From: Trachythela sp. YZ-2020
Taxonomy: Eukaryota; Cnidaria; Anthozoa; Malacalcyonacea; Clavulariidae
Assembly: GCA_016169945.1 (NCBI GenBank)
Contig: JADLSH010000199.1
Location: forward strand, 1,178,001-1,242,000
Direction: 5' to 3'
Length of the DNA stretch: 64,000 bases
The translations under genes were made by a program, and so were the position numbers. The notes below the pieces were generated by a model. The model was given only the letters and a program-made list of their open reading frames with translations, was not told the DNA's origin and did no database searches. This document shows positions 33,271 through 45,800 of this stretch, piece by piece (positions within the stretch are counted from its first letter, which is position 1; every line of letters starts with the position of its first letter).

Positions 33271-36200
33271 ATGGGAATTGAACAGCTTCTTGCTGCAGCA
33301 AAGCTACTAGAAGAACAAGAAGAGAGTAAGTGAAATTTTGAGCCTCCAAGCGCTTGCCGAGGTCTCCAATATTGATGCTTTTCATGTCGTCACTGACGAT
33401 GTATGTATTTCAGTCTGACTCTATACCAACTGTTTTGTTTTCATGTGCTAGTTGACAAGCGGCTACGAACGCTAGATAAGAAAAGCAAGAGACAAAATAA
33501 ACGTTCACCGAGCTACAGGTAAGAAAAACGAACATGTTTAACCAGTACCTTCACGTAAACGCGACTCAGGATTAATTGCCAACGAAACGCTTGCCTGTTT
33601 CTGTGTTTACTTGTGGATTGAAGTATGCACGCCAAAATATGGCTGGGTTTTCATGACAGTAACCGACCGAAAGTCTCGCCAGTTTGGTGCATAACTATTC
33701 CAATCTGTTTACTTGTGGACGAGGAGTACTTTAAGCGAACGAAATTTAAATATAGTCTGTAACTCGAGAAATTTCGGTCGTCCTCTCTCGAAGGACATAG
33801 TTCCATGCTGGGGGGCTTCCCCTGAGCATTCTTCCTTTCTATTTCCTTAGTATTTATGGATATTATGTCATGAGATTTTTAACATTTCCTTTTGTATTTT
33901 GCTCAGTCTGTTTGTGAGCCATGCCTTGGTTATTTTTATGCTACTCTTGGGTTTAATAAAACTCTGGATACAGCCAGATGTCGTCTCCTTGATTACCATA
34001 CATCACGCTGGGAAAAGCATAGTACAAATTGTTTACTATCTTTTCATTTCATGCACATAAAAACATTCCCAAGCATTCAGGAGTAAAAGAGCACTCAAAA
34101 TAGTCTTTTAAGCAAACATAAATTAGAAATTCGAGGCCACGACTGTATTTTTTTTGCAAGATTTGACCCCGCGGTCTCCAATTGTTTACATTTTAATTTT
34201 GTTTTATTTCTGCAATTTTTAGCCGCTCAACACACAACCAACTCGAGAAAAACAGGTAGGGTTTCGGGACAGAAGAAATTACATATTAAGCAAACACAGG
34301 AAACTTTAAAGTCTTATTGGATTTTGAAAAACCACGAGTGCTTTTTCCATGCCACGTGTGTGGGATAGTTATATATTCGCACGTGTCTTGTTGTCGGCCA
34401 GTTCACCTGGCGAAATTCATTCTGCTGCACGTTGAAATATAAACAAAACAAACCTTAATAAAAACTAACTTGCATTTATGTATTTAAGCATGGCAAAGCA
34501 TGTTTATTCATGTCCAGAACTTGCACGTTAAACTAGAAATTTAAAGGAAACGGGAGTGCCATACTGACGTTTTTAGGATCGCGCCTCACGTCAAATGTGA
34601 ACCCCGGAAAAGGGGCGATGCTATATGTGTTTAGTTTCCGGCTTTATTGATTATATATTTTGTTTTAATATTGCTTTATTGTCTCAGCGTTCGCTTTTAA
34701 AAACAGCCCATTTCGTACAATTATGTACACATTCGGACAGCATGAAATTGACAACCTTGAAATGAGACAAGTCTGAAATCGACAAACGTGAAATCGACAA
34801 ACTTGAAATTGCCATGGCGAAAAACAAAATACGGGTAGCAGAAGCTTCAATCGCATTTCGCACCAGTTGTGGTCCAGTATTTTTAGTTTTTTCCTAACTG
34901 CTGTCCAATCCACAAAGCCCTAGAACAGTGTTTAAATAAGATCTTACCACAATATATCGCGCGTTTAATAAAATTCGACGTACGTCAGTTTGAATATTTT
35001 ACCGGTGTCGCACTGTGTCTGTTTTATCCGCCTATTGCGTAGCTTTCCGACTTCCCGTGTATAAAACATTAAGCTACTAGTCTCACAAATAAAACATATT
35101 AGTTCATTTAGTTTTTTAGTATTAAAAGACAGGCGTAAATTTTCGGCCACAGTCGTAGATAAATTTTTAAATTGCCAATGTTTTACCGAGGCCAAGTAAG
35201 CAATGAAGCAAAGGCAGGAATATTTAAGACAGTCCAGGGGGCAAAACTTGACCAACATGTGACAATATTTTACAACATGTTAATATATTAGTACTTGGGG
35301 TGAGAATATATGACATATGCTGTTTTCTCTCTATGCCCAACAGTTTGAGGCTGTTATAGTACATGAACAGAGATTTTTGAAAAGTATTTATTTCAATAAT
35401 AGGCAGTTTAAAAAAGTCCTGTTTACACCTGTTTTGCTAAGATAAATATTCATATAATGAAAATGTATTGTTCAGTCATAATTCTACCCCATGCATAGAC
35501 AAAAGTTCAAGTGCTCTTGTTGAAGACATGAAATTATGCACATAGGTTAAACTGTCTGTTCTAACCCCACCCCAAATATGAATTATCCCTACCATGCAAT
35601 GTGAAATGTAGCAAAATGATCAATTTAAAGTAATATTGTGTTCTCTTACTTGTAGACGAGCACATCTTAGAGATTGCCTTGAGACACTAAAAGAAATTGT
35701 CCCAACCCCTCCTGATCACCAGAAATCAACAACATTATCACTTTTACAAAATGCCCGACACTACATAAAGGTAAAGAATTTATTTATATATCTCAGATGC
35801 TATAAATTTATGATAAAATGTGTTCTAAAATTGTTAAATAATGTAATTATAAATACATTATGGAAATTTTCAAGTTTTCAATTAGTGTTAATAGTATCTA
35901 ATTTTCTAATGTGGCAGCCAATTAAATTGCTGGTGTTCAATTTAAGTAATGCATTATGCTTATAAGGTGAGTATCTCACTCAGAAAAATTGATGTCGTAT
36001 CTAAAAGCAGCAAAATAAAAAAAGCACTATTGTGTCTTGACCAAACTGTGACTAATAATAGAATATTTTAAAAAGCATTTATAGAGCATTTGTGTGAATG
36101 TTGTTAAAATACTGAATTCAAGTCATTTTTGTAAAGCAACCTGTTTGTTGTTACCCTTCATCATTTGAGCCAGAATTTTAATTTAGAACTCATTATTTTT

Positions 36201-36390
36201 ATAGAATAATGTTTAATAATAAACTTTATCGTAGGTATTAGAAAACAGTGACAAAAAGGCGGTAGCAACAAAGGAAAAATTAAATCAAGAAAGAGGAAGG
36301 CTTGTGCAGCAACTGCAAAGCCTAAGAGGTGACCTTGAACTCAGAATAAGAAAAAGCTCTGAGGGCGAGTCAACCTGTGAAGATGATTGA
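33271..36390 (+). CDS. MXD: MXD/MNT-family bHLH transcriptional repressor, 5 exons
   Basis: Exons: 33271-33325, 33452-33518, 34223-34255, 35656-35770, 36235-36390 (426 nt, 141 aa; phases 1, 2, 2, 0). Residues 2-19 (GIEQLLAAAKLLEEQEE) form an amphipathic helix like the SIN3-interaction domain of MAD/MNT proteins. A short basic linker follows. The basic region STHNQLEKNRRAHLRD has the H-E-R residues that read CACGTG, and LETLKEIVP...TLSLLQNARHYIK is the helix-loop-helix. A short heptad region follows before the acidic tail EGESTCEDD. Family members dimerise with MAX and recruit SIN3-HDAC to oppose MYC. At 141 aa it is much shorter than vertebrate MXDs (about 220), lacking most of the C-terminus. 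The third exon is only 33 nt. Confidence 0.92.
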
Positions 36391-36795
36391 TATAGATGAC
36401 ACAGAGTACCACAGCGAGTCTGATCGTTGCAGTACAGATGGCAGTGGTGGTAGCGATGGTGGCCTTTGAACCACCATCAATATTTAAAGCCTGGATTTCC
36501 CAAGGGATGTGTAAACAGGCTTATGTATATAATGTACTTATTTGAAGGCTTATCAATTGAAAATACTGTGTATCAGAGAAGTTGAACTACAGGTCTATTG
36601 TATAGAAACCAAGCAAACTGTCTTTGATGAGAATTCTGCAATCATGTGTAAATATCAAATAAGCAGCAAGTCACTTTCAAATTTTTCTACGGTATTAAAT
36701 ATCCGACTGAACTGTAGCTGACTGACCACGCCTTATAATTATAATTTATTGGACCATCTAATCGCAGCTAATTATTGCTTTTTAAACTGAAAACA

Positions 36796-36801
36796 AATAA
36801 A
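36796..36801 (+). other. Polyadenylation signal, MXD gene
   Basis: Plus-strand AATAAA about 400 nt after the MXD stop codon. It is a plausible, untested 3' end. Confidence 0.35.
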
Positions 36802-38229
36802 TGTAAATACTATAGTAAAATGTACAAAATATACTTGTGGTCAAGGAAATTTATTGGGGATTTGTATCAATTTATAAAAAAAAAATCATGTAATCAGCAC
36901 AAAACAGGATAGAATTTTCAGCACAAAACAGCATATATTGGTTATTTAATTCATCAAAAGCACTTTGTTTGCAATGTAAAAATTTTCTCTCACTCATTGA
37001 CTTAATGTTCACTTCTCTGGAATATTTTTATGTAAAACATATATATTGTGTTCTGTCCTGGGGAACAATGAAAAAGCTTTTGCTTAATAGTCTGTTAAAT
37101 GGCAATGTCACACTTTCAATCCTTTTTGTTCAATGGCAAAAAGTGTAACATTGCCCCTTTAAGTTAGTGTAAATATAATTATATTGAATTGGTTACTTAC
37201 AAAATCATTCTCAATTAGCATTCAGGCATTCTCACAAAATATATAACTTGTAAATAAAAATGTGAATTGTCAAATATCTTTAATGCCTCCTATTTTCAAG
37301 AGAGCGCACACAAATTGTGTATTTCATGAAAAAATCTTGCAATTAAGCTATTTTCAAAAACGTAATGAATCGCCTGGATCTTGACCTTGTTATTATTTCA
37401 TCATTTTGTTTTTAAAACATTTCTTATATTGCAAAGGATATAGGATTTTTGTTTTTACAGATAGGAGAGGAGCACAGCTGTTGCTATTCTCTGATAACAA
37501 GAAAACATCAAAATGCAACTCACTTTATTGTTTGGGCAAGTTAAAGATGCTCTCAACTTTTCATTACTGCAAGTTTTTGAAAAATCAATTTTGTGTGCGC
37601 TTCTCTAGTAGTTGCATCGAAGCTGTTCATAAAAACAGACAAAATCTATTTATTATATACTTCAAAATTGGGGACACTGGTTAATTGCATCAAAACGCAA
37701 GACGGCTTGTAAAGGTCTTCGCGTATTTAGTTAACTATAAAAATATGTTTAAATGTTTTAAAAAACATCTACTCGTATAATTTTTATGCATTTTGTATGA
37801 TATGTGGTGGGTTTAATTGTAATTAGTGCAAGAAATAAAACATATTTTATGAATTGAGTTGTTTCTGATCCATTCCTTTTACCAACTAAGTTAGCTGACC
37901 CCTGAAATAGCGCAAAACTCAGAGGATGCGCTCTATTTGCGTTAGAATTTGGCTTCAAACTGCGGTCTTCAAGCATCGCAACATTCCGAAGCATTGAAGC
38001 ATGAGAGGTGCTACACTAATCAATTCTTCGCAGACTATTTTGCGCTGTATTCAGTCATTTTTTCTTCTTCCACATTGAGAAACCTCAAATTTCAGCAACC
38101 TTCGCCATTTGGCAACCTTGCCAATCCTTTCTCTTTTTGCCTTCAGTTTTGTGTCTCAGGTGCAGGCTCGCCCTCCCTAGAGGGCCTGCTCGCAGGCTAC
38201 ATCGTAGACAACCCAGAGGACATAATTCA

Positions 38230-38490
38230 GGGTTCGTGCACCTTCATAATTTTAAAAACCCAGGACTTTCCAGGACATTTTTCTGTCTTTTTCGAGGGTT
38301 GTCCAGGAGTATTTGAAACAAGACAAAAATACTTTTACCAAGATGTCGACAATTTATTGCATTTTATTTAGATAAACATATTTAACACAAGTTCAGTTTT
38401 CCAGGATTTTCCAGGAGTTAGTTTGAAATTTCAGGACTTCCAGGGGTTTCCAGGATAAGAAGAAAAATCCAGGACTTTCCAGGATTTCCA
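38230..38490. repeat. CCAGGACTTTCCAGGA repeat region
   Basis: Starts CAGGGTTCGTGCACC and repeats CCAGGACTTTCC and CCAGGATTTTCC words for about 250 bp. This resembles one end of a hAT-type element with subterminal repeats; the opposite end is not evident. Confidence 0.5.
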
Positions 38491-38666
38491 TTGTGTCATT
38501 GTCTTGTGATTGTTTATGGTATCAGTCGACAATTCCTTGAATGATTTAGGAACGCCATTCACATTGAATGTTGTGGCATTGAATAAACGGTCAAAGTAGT
38601 TCTTTCATCGCATATGACATGAAATGATCCGGTGTTTGAAAAAAGTTTTCAATTGTAAAAGATGGT

Positions 38667-39010
38667 TACAGTCAAACCGGATGTTCTCTTGCGAGCAACA
38701 TTGCAATATTGTCACGCAATATTGCAATTTTGATTTGGAGATTGCTCTGAGCAATTTGCAACTGGTGGGAACAAATTGCAAATTGAATTCACAAGCAGGT
38801 GTGTAAACAAAGCCTCCGATTGGCTTCTAGCAAAGAAGAAACCAATTAAATGCTCCGAGCAATTGGATTGGAGCTTCCAATTTGATCGGTTGTGAATTTC
38901 AATTTGCAATTTGTTCGCACCAGTTGCAACTTGCTCAGAGCAATCTCCAAATCAAAATTGCGTGAAAATATTGCAATGTTGCTCGCAAGAGAGCATCCGG
39001 TTTGACTGTA
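38667..39010. mobile_element. Long palindromic MITE
   Basis: TACAGTCAAACCGGATG at left mirrors CATCCGGTTTGACTGTA at right. Pairing continues through GCGAGCAACATTGCAATATT and CAATTTTGATTTGGAGATTG, so nearly the whole 344 bp can fold back. Non-coding. Confidence 0.85.
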
Positions 39011-39804
39011 AAAGTCTATGACATCTTATAGTACTATTCTCGAACTAGTTGCTAAACTGTGTCGATGCACTCGAGACAAATTACGACAATGATTGAAAAC
39101 GTGTTTCGACCAACTAATTATACCAATCAATTAATCGATTATTTCAAGAGACTTGACTATTTCATTGGTACTAATAAGAAACTATGTTTAATAATATGAA
39201 ACTATGATTAATCTTACAATAACTGTTACGTTATTCGTTGTATATTAGTTGTACATTGTACATGATACGAAACTAAAAATCACCAAATTGAAAGGCCATT
39301 CAAAGTTTGAGTCACACTTCGGAGTTTGGGACAGCTTCGTTCAGTCAGATTGGTACACATTACCGAACGAATTCGGAATCTTCCGTAAACTTCCATGGTC
39401 ACATCTGTCAGTAACACAAGACCAGCGGAAACGTCCCGAATACATGCGCCTAGAGAAAGGAATCCACTCCCAAGTATGATTGGTCGACCCTAAATCCTAA
39501 TCTTAACCGTAATCTGGAATGGATTGCTCTCTCTAATTCGTCTGGTATTGTATCAACTAACGAACGTATAGTCTCTAGATGATTTTCAGTTTTGTTCACT
39601 AAAATATTTTGGTTCACTAAAACATTAATGGTTCTTCACTTGTTCAAAACCAATTCGTGGTTTCGCCACTTATAAAACACAAATCAGCACCTTAGAGATG
39701 TCTCCATTAAAAAACGCAACGACCGGAACAAACTAGTACATAAACTGGCACACCACCAGATCACCTGAGATCCTTGTCTATCCTTATCTAACCTTGTGTA
39801 CCCT

Positions 39805-42800
39805 TTACTGAATCTGCGATGGATCTATGACATGTTTTTTGAGGTACTTCATCATGGCAAACGTCATAAATCTCCTCTGACCTAAAGTATAAGATTGGGC
39901 TGATTTCACGTTTTTTTTTGCTGAATGTTATTGTAGAATATCTGTCAGTTGGTGATTAGGTTAGATGACGTTTACTGCATATTTTTCAAATATCATTGAG
40001 AGAAGTCTAAAATACTTCAATTGATCTCATTCTATCTGATATCGGTGATACGATAAGCAAAGCAAATAACTAAAATATTTTAAAGGGAAATAAAGACATA
40101 AAAGAAAACTAAACCTACCAATTATTTTTTCCAACTGTTCGTCACATATTGTGTACCGTTTATTCGTGGGATCCTTTTGAAAACAAACAATGGTACAATT
40201 ATAATTCATCAGGGATACAGGTATAGGTTCGCTAAGCAGCCAAGTGACGTCACAACTCTAAATTGTGTAGCTTCCGGTTTTTTTGGGGGGGGGCAAATTC
40301 CACCATTTTCATTGGATACATTCAAACTAATTAAAATCAAATTCAACATGGCTGACATTATTGTTGACATCAATACGTACGCCAACTTTCCTGAATAACT
40401 CGAGTTCTAGACATGCTAAAGCAACAAACTATACACCGAACAACGATGAATTGTTCAAGGATACTAGCAGGGGTGTATATAGTTACCAGCGGGGTTACCT
40501 TTTTCCTCACCCCCAATTTTGAAAGGGACACTTTCTTCCCCTATCCAGCAGCAGTCTGAAGAAGGGGGGGGGGCAAATGGTAATTATAGGAGGGGGCAAA
40601 TGGTAATTATGGAGAGGGGGCAAATGGTAATTATATACACCCCTGGAATGCCTGGATTCTAGAGAGGTATAGATTATCTTATAACTCTCGGTATTTCGCA
40701 AGATATAAACGAAAACGGCACTTCGTGAAATCCACGATTTGCCCCCCAAAATTGCCGGTTATATAGCATGACATGGAAAAATATAACAAGAACTTCGACG
40801 TTTCGAGCAAAGGCCGGCTCAAAACGTCGAAATTCTTGTTGTATTTTTTCTTCAACAATTTTATTGAGAATTCTACTAATATCAAATAAAGATTAAGTTT
40901 TGTGACATGGACAGTCACGCACCAATGTCCAGGTACATGGCATGTCTATATCGAATGTTGTCACAAGTAAGTTCTTATAGGTGTCTTTAATATTCCTTTT
41001 AAAAGAGGAGAGGTTGGTGAAGCTGGTAGGAGGTAGAACTTTGCAGGTGTAGTTCCATAGTTTGACTAAGCGGTTGAAATAGGAAGCTTGGAATGTTTTG
41101 GACTTGCAGAAAGGGGTTTTGAGCATGAGCGATGGATTCTGACAGAGCCGTGTACGACCATTGTTCACTAAGGAAACAAAGCTTTTCACGTCGAGATCCG
41201 TATTGTCAAGTAAATCGTTTATCGCAACCTGCGCTGGAACCACGTATTTAAGGTGTATAGTCAATCAACAGTGGTGCGTATGTTAATTATTTTCATAATA
41301 TGTAGGAGTCTTGCATTTGCTGGTCAATAAATAGAATTGAGAAATGTAGTTTAATTTTCTTGCTCCTATAAGTGACTTTGTAACGCTAACTGAAGCTCAC
41401 TAATTGACAGTTGCTATAATTTATGTACTTCTCAAACTCATTAATAATTCATGAGCAAAACACAAAGGAAATCACCGCCGTATCGTTGTCTTGATACCAC
41501 GGTAATAAACACCCACAAATTAACTCAACTTTCGCGTTGAATTTCAGTCTTTAAATACTGGTTTGTTTGAGAAGCTATATCATACACTCGAAGTCGTTTA
41601 TTATAGTGATTTGAAAACACCTCAAAGTATGTTAAAAAACTCGGCTAGCGCCTTGTTTTTCAACAAACTTTTCGGTGTTTCAAATCACTATAATAAACTC
41701 CTTCTCGTGTATGATATATTACATGCAGCATTATATAATAGTCCGTAACAAGTAAAGTATAGATTACCAATAAATCCCGCTCTTTAATAATCTGCCACAT
41801 CTTTTTTACAACTTCTGAACGAGCCATCTAAACAACAGATACGTCCTTATAATATCATCACGGTGAAAAAACTGCAAAACAATGCTTTAAACAAGCTGCA
41901 GAACATTCAAGAATTGAAGAAGTTGTTTAATTGTTTGCTTACATGTGTTTCTCCCATGAGAGCAGCCAGATCAGGTGATAACAACATTGGCATTGAAAAC
42001 CCTATGATCATGGCAAATGAGAACTAAATGATGATTTATTTAATGTCGATTACACAGCAGTAGTGTAACTTAACGCTTGCCCGGAGCAAGTGAAAATCAT
42101 TACGGGCAAGTAGAAGTTTCTTCTTGGTTGCCCGATCGGGCAAGTTGCTTTCTGTTTCAGCTTTGCCAGAAAAAAGCTGACCATCTCTAAGTTATTATCC
42201 CCAGTACATCATTAAATGAGTAAAATATGGACCAGTTGACTATTCAATCAGCTGGATAATTTGAAAAATGTAAATAAATGAACAAGCCCCGACGGACATT
42301 GTCCGACCATTGTACGATGGACATTTATGTGCCTCGACTTAAATTCAACTTCAGTTCTTAAGGAAAATAGAAGAGTGGTGATTGGTGTAGATTGGTGGTA
42401 TATAATGCAAATTGTAGTTATCCATCAGCATATCATGCTTACTGCAATCATTTGCTTCAAATTGTATTATAATGTGAACGAAAGCTAGATCTAATGGCAA
42501 GTGAATTCTATTCAAGGCAACCATTTTTCATGTCCAACTTGCCCTGATCGCAAGTGGTCAAAAAAGTTAAGTTACACCACTGCACAGGGTGTGGTTGCCC
42601 AATTCACCCGAGGCTCATGATACACGTGCTCGGCAACTAAGGTCTAAGGGTTAGTTTTTGGTGAAGGAGGAAACCGGAGTACCTGGAGAAAACCCTCGAA
42701 GCACAGGAGAGAACCAACCAAACTCTACTTACATGAATTTATCAAGCACAGGGACGTACGTTACCCAACCAACGTAAATCCCTGCCCTCGATCTGCTGTA

Positions 42801-45800
42801 CAGTCAGCTTAACTCAGAGGTAAGGGGCAGCGCGCTAACCGCAACTGCCACCCGTGCTTCCCACTCTAGACTGTCACAAAGGGCGTCAATCCTGGGGGGG
42901 ATAAGGGGGACGAATGACGAATCCCCCACTTTTTGGGCAGAGGGAGATTCGTCATTCGTCTTCCCCCAAAGTGCACAAAATGGCGTTTCAGAGACTCTAG
43001 ATTTCAAAATTTTTCTGGGGGAGCATGCCCGCATACCCCCTAGTGCCTTCGTACTTTCGGCACTCGATACCTGCGCATTCCCGCTAGCGGCATGGGGCCT
43101 CAATAGACAATTTTGGTTTTGGCCGGCTCCTTTACCACGCTTTTTCGTTGGACAAAACGTACCCACGCCCCTAACGCTTAGACCGAAGTTACGCTTCCGT
43201 CGGGAGGTGACTATAAATGATGGGTAAATGCCCTGAAAACGTTAAACGTGTTACATGCCTCCATAACTATTAGCAGGCTCCACCCCCCTCACTTTTTGAG
43301 ATGGATTTTCGCCCCTGACTGTCACTCCTGACCTGTTTTCTTCTTTACTCCTTCTCCCTTTTCTGTTTTAGGTTTCTTGGCTGCCTTACTTCTTTCCTTC
43401 TATAACAACAAGTAAAAATAGACTACATGAATTCTAAATTATCACCATTAAGACACATACTCATAGCTTCGATCTCGTAGCTTCGGTGGCGCAATCGTCA
43501 GAGCACGCGCCTTTCACCTCTGATATCGTGGGTTCGAGTCCCCAACGGGACGACTTATGATAGCTATGTGAAAAGAGTTAGTCAACGCTCTGCCGAAAGT
43601 CGTGGGTTTTCTCCGGGTACTCCGGTTTCCTCCCACAGGGAATGTTGACAGTGTGGGTTTGGATTAACCCCTAACTGGCCCTTCCACCGTAGCTGTGCTC
43701 CGTGGTGGTTGCCATATGCGCGCCTAGAAAGCCTTCGACTTGGTCACGTTGAGCTGTGTCCTTCGCAATTCAGCTTAGTTCTCAGCTGCAAGTAAAGATA
43801 ATAAGCACACCCCCTTACTTACTTACATTGGGCGGGGCGGTTCTTGAAAAAAACCGAAACCGAAAACCGTCAAGAAAAAATCGAAAAACCGTTTTTTTAC
43901 CTATAAATAACACACAGACATAAAATAGTGTAGCACGTGTTTTTATTATGTGAAGAATTTTAGTTTTAGATGCTTAATATCAAAAGCTTATTGAAGTGGT
44001 AGTTTCTGACATTCCGGCGATTTAAACGTAAGATGAGAGCGTGTTTTGACTTTGGACAGGCTATAAAACAAAATATGTAAATTTGAATAACATGCACACT
44101 AAGATAGATCCCTGATTGGCTGTTGCTGTCATGCACGGATGCCGCCCACGAGTGTGATGAGTCATACGCTATTCACGGAAGTACGCTGACCGCGCAAACA
44201 TTAGCATTTTTTAACTCGTTTTCTTCCGGTTCTTCGTTTTTTCCGGTTTTTCGGTGCTTGGACTTTGGCAAAATCGAAAAACCGGTTTTTCAAAAAAATC
44301 AGTATTTTCCGGTATACCGAAAAACCGCCCCAGCCTAATTAAGACACATACTCATAGCTTCGATCTTACATTCTTAGATCGAGATCGTTTCATTGCACTT
44401 TTCCTCTTGGGTTTTTCCTCTTCATCTGACTCACTCTCACTTTCACTCTAGACGATAACCAGCAAAGAAAATGTTTAAATGACATACTGTATGTATAATA
44501 CTGCATACTGTTAACCTATTAATGCACACGACCTACCACTTGCATAGATGTTTTTTTTCTGTATCTCACTCGATTGAAATTGATGTAGAAGGTTTAGGTG
44601 GATGGATATTTCGAGTGAAATATTATATACAATATTTTTGGCCATGAACGGGAACGGCTGCGAAAAATGCAACTCTAAGTCCTCCAACAGGAATTGAACC
44701 TGCAGCCCTGCGATTCCGGTGCAGCGCTCTGACCACTGAGCTACAGAGTCCAGTTGCCAAGCGTTAACAACAAAGAACAAGACAACAAGTGGTCATTTGT
44801 CAGACATTTTATGCACACACTACCTGTAAAACTTCTTCATCTGATTCACTCTCATCTTTAGCTTTCTTTTTCTGTGAAGGTGAACAAATTAGGGTTTGTT
44901 GACAAATAGATTTCATCGGGAATCCATCAATGTCTTTTTTAAACAGAAAAGTCATTTTTCACCCCAGTTATTAGAGCTCTCTGCCGGGGGTTCCGGCGTT
45001 TTTGGTCAGCCGGAGCCGGAGTTCGGATGCTTTCTTCCAGCTCCGGCTGGAAAGTCAAAATGACATATGACAAGAATAGATAATCGTATCTACAATTGCA
45101 GATATATGTGTTACCAGCTGCATCAGCATAATTATCTGCATCAGCATAATTATCTCATATTCGCGTCTTTATATCTGCCTGGGATTAGTTTGCATTACTT
45201 GTATATTGTGCATGAATAATTCTTGAAAATGAACTGTAAAGTTTACTTGCTTGCTCAGCCCTTATTAATTTATAGTGGCAGTTGACACTGGTTTGCGCAC
45301 TTCATCCCCCTAAGTCCGGTTCTAGGTTATTAAGGATTTATTGTTTGTAAATGAAAAAATATTAAACTGTCCCATCCAAGGAATCCAAAATCGTGTGAGC
45401 ATTTTAAATGGTTCAATAAAGTTTTCATAATTTCTTTCACTGTGTTTGCTTGAGTCGCTTGTCAGCTTTCGATCACTAGGAAAAGCTCTCGGTACAAAGT
45501 CGAGCTGAATAATATCCGCTATTACCCAGTTAGACTCTATCCTCTGAGTTGTAAACCGACAAAGCCGGAGAACGGATATTAAGCTGTAAGCAGCCGGCGC
45601 TGAAAAACCGGAGTTTGCACAGCCCTACCAGTTATTTTGCAATTGCAGAATTTTTGCTACATCTCTCATTGCAGAAGTCTGTGATTGTCGGACAAAATCT
45701 ATTTTTCAATGGACGCCATCACTGTTGTTGCCATCAAAAAGTTCATATTTAATTATATAAATACTGCCACTGGTTGATCAGTTGATGCTGACGTTACTTG

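Larger units (their letters stand above)
36391..39804. other. Intergenic region between MXD and DEK_C-SWIB genes
   Basis: It holds the MXD 3' UTR, a small hairpin at about 37096-37161 (TTAAATGGCAATGTCACACT with an inverted partner), a CCAGGACTTTCCAGGA-rich repeat at 38230-38490 and a 344-bp palindromic MITE at 38667-39010. The two genes converge here. No additional exon is supported. Confidence 0.6.

Noticed and set aside
42804..43166. Minus-strand 120-codon open frame
   Set aside because: It spans SINE and GGGGGCATGC-type repeat sequence, so its length is due to GC-rich repeats.
43485..43556. A tRNA gene with B-box GGTTCGAGTCCC
   Set aside because: It is followed by a SINE core and tail and repeated in degraded form at 46503; treated as SINE head.
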